Source: Bacteroidales bacterium
GTDB taxonomy: Bacteria > Bacteroidota > Bacteroidia > Bacteroidales > P3
NCBI GenBank assembly: GCA_016292015.1
Contig: JAEEZY010000012.1
Location: forward strand, 81,699 to 145,698
Length of the DNA: 64,000 bases
Direction of reading: 5' to 3'
Part shown: in pieces, positions 63,012 to 64,000 of the stretch
How the letters are laid out: every line of letters begins with the position of its first letter
Position numbering within the stretch: the first letter of the stretch is position 1
Made by a program: the position numbers and the translations under genes
The notes under the pieces: generated by a model
Told to the model about the DNA's origin: nothing
The model's input: the letters and a program-made list of their open reading frames with translations, nothing else
Database searches by the model: none

Positions 63012-63605
63012 TTAAAGTCTTTTGTTTACGGATTGCCAGTCGATGATTTGCCAGAGGGCGGCGAGGTAGTCGGCGCGGCGGTTCTGATAGTCGAGATAGT
63101 AGGCGTGCTCCCAGACGTCGAAGGTGAGGAGTGGCTGGAGGTTGTGAAGGATGGGGTTGTCGGCGTTGGGCTCCTGGGTTATGACGAGCTTGCCGTCGGT
63201 GCTGATGCTGAGCCAGACCCAGCCGGAGCCGAAGAGGGTGGCGCCACGCTGCTCGAATTCTTTCTTGAACGCTTCCACACTTCCGAAGTCGCGGACTATT
63301 AGGTCGGCTATGGGACCGGTGCAGTCGTGGTTGGAGGTGCCGAACTGGTCGAAATACATGGCGTGGTTGAGGAGCTGGCCGGCGTTGTTGAAGAGGGCGC
63401 CGGTGGATTTCTTGACGACCTGGGAGAGGGGTTGGCCCTCGAGGCCGCTGGAGGGGAGGAGTTTGTTGAGGTTGTCGAGGTAGGCTTTGAGGTGTTTGCC
63501 GTGATGGAATTGGAGGGTTTGGGCGCTGATTACGTTGAGGGCGTCGGCGGAGTAGGGGAGCGCCGGCATGGGGAACTGATTGTTTTTGGGGGTGATGTCG
63601 TACAT
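63012..63605 (-). CDS. sodB: Superoxide dismutase, Fe/Mn type
   Basis: 197 residues. Converts superoxide to oxygen and peroxide. Metal ligands: His in QFHHGKHLKAYLDNLN (about 33-48), His in LLNHAMYFDQF (about 83), Asp and His in DVWEHAYYLDYQNRRADYL (about 161-179). Asn in place of Trp and Ala-Met-Tyr-Phe after the second His are Bacteroidales-type variants of the WNH motif. Preceded by a -7 element at 63635-63642. In the same transcript as radA, 3 bp apart. Confidence 0.94.
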   Translation of the reverse strand: MYDITPKNNQFPMPALPYSADALNVISAQTLQFHHGKHLKAYLDNLNKLLPSSGLEGQPLSQVVKKSTGALFNNAGQLLNHAMYFDQFGTSNHDCTGPIADLIVRDFGSVEAFKKEFEQRGATLFGSGWVWLSISTDGKLVITQEPNADNPILHNLQPLLTFDVWEHAYYLDYQNRRADYLAALWQIIDWQSVNKRL

Positions 63606-63634
63606 GATGGGTGATTTTTTGGTTAATGTGTTTG

Positions 63635-63642
63635 CAAAGGTA
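63635..63642 (-). promoter_or_regulatory. -7 element of sodB-radA
   Basis: Plus-strand CAAAGGTA reads TACCTTTG on the minus strand, matching TAnnTTTG, about 30 bp before the sodB ATG. No clear -33 box; G/T-rich sequence follows upstream. Confidence 0.55.
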
Positions 63643-63701
63643 GGATTTTTTTTGGGAACGGGAGGGGTGGGTGTGTGAGAATGTTAGAATTTTTTTTGGG
63701 G

Positions 63702-63877
63702 GGGTGTTTTTTGTGGTTTTTTTGTGGTTTTTTTGAGTAGGTGTTGAGTAGGTGTTGAGTAGGCGTTGAGTAGGCGTTGAGTAGGCGTTGAGTAGGTGTT
63801 GAGTAGGTGTTGGGTAGGTGTTGAGTAGGTGTTGGGTCGGTGTTGGGTCGGAGGTGGGTGGGTGGCGGATGGTTATT
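63702..63877. repeat. 11-bp degenerate tandem array upstream of sodB (about 16 units)
   Basis: Consecutive 11-mers: GGGTGTTTTTT, GTGGTTTTTTT twice, GAGTAGGTGTT twice, GAGTAGGCGTT three times, GAGTAGGTGTT twice, GGGTAGGTGTT, GAGTAGGTGTT, GGGTCGGTGTT, GGGTCGGAGGT, GGGTGGGTGGC, GGATGGTTATT. This is the clearest of the 11-bp arrays. Confidence 0.9.
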
Positions 63878-63910
63878 AACAGGTGTTGATAAGTTTGGGT
63901 TGCTTTTGTC

Positions 63911-63975
<65 letters not shown>

Positions 63976-64000
63976 AGTTCACTTTTTTTTTTCTTATATC

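Overview
The window looks like one stretch of chromosome from an uncultivated gut-type Bacteroidales (phylum Bacteroidota). The evidence is: several exported proteins with type IX secretion (T9SS) C-terminal sorting domains; promoters of the TTTG-N19-TAnnTTTG type; no clear Shine-Dalgarno sites; Bacteroidales-style housekeeping genes (short 432-residue Pgi, 586-residue phosphohexomutase, OmpA with a coiled coil); and repeated modules of the Fibrobacter major-paralogous (FISUMP-like) type. No tRNA, rRNA, CRISPR array, insertion sequence or prophage was seen. The sequence ends in a 60-base poly-T run that looks like a contig edge or artefact, and the first gene is probably cut by the left edge.

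Layout. 1-6263: a plus-strand cluster of five paralogous secreted proteins; three carry an Asp/Pro linker plus a T9SS sorting domain and two do not. 6645-8405: phosphohexomutase (minus). 9090-14330: miaB, a membrane PASTA protein, a T9SS protein and an RluD-type pseudouridine synthase (plus). 14419-17580: ribosomal operon rplM-rpsI-rpsB-tsf with promoter, leader and terminators. 17806-23181: a 1791-residue modular surface protein. 23219-27452: prmC converging on dtd-pcrA-yigZ. 27849-30742: manA and an ABC exporter. 30745-38914: a minus-strand run pgi, purM, thioesterase, small membrane protein, short UvrA-like ATPase, TonB-dependent receptor. 39644-42425: ompA, ssb, rpmB, rpsU. 42524-48634: U32 protein, alpha/beta hydrolase, outer-membrane lipoprotein, SIMPL protein, lpxK, flavin reductase-rubredoxin fusion, Nudix hydrolase. 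48631-55165: a heavy-metal RND efflux operon (His/Cys-rich DUF6769-like protein, CusB/CzcB-like adaptor, CusA/CzcA-like pump) running into a C10 cysteine protease with a T9SS tail. 55218-57271: a compact operon of two DUF488 proteins and a dual-OB-like protein. 57368-63605: bcp, VanX-like dipeptidase, dus, nitroreductase, CDF transporter, ogt, radA, sodB.

Functional themes are translation and tRNA modification (miaB, rluD, dtd, dus, U32/TrhP-like, ribosomal proteins, prmC), envelope and secretion (T9SS cargo, OmpA, LpxK, TonB receptor), metal and redox stress (RND and CDF transporters, SodB, Bcp, nitroreductase, flavin reductase-rubredoxin) and DNA repair (PcrA, UvrA-like, RadA, Ogt, SSB).

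The most unusual signal is not a gene. Degenerate tandem arrays with strict short periods recur across the window. The intergenic arrays at 8732, 39018, 53303 and 63702 all have an 11-bp period but unrelated unit sequences. Arrays of 7 or 8 bp lie at 6277, 6489 and 11334 and, strikingly, inside genes at linker positions of RadA, the UvrA-like ATPase, the DUF6769-like protein and two T9SS proteins. The best candidate for an undescribed gene system is the DUF488-DUF488-dual-OB operon, whose promoter core is copied almost exactly in front of the metal-efflux operon.
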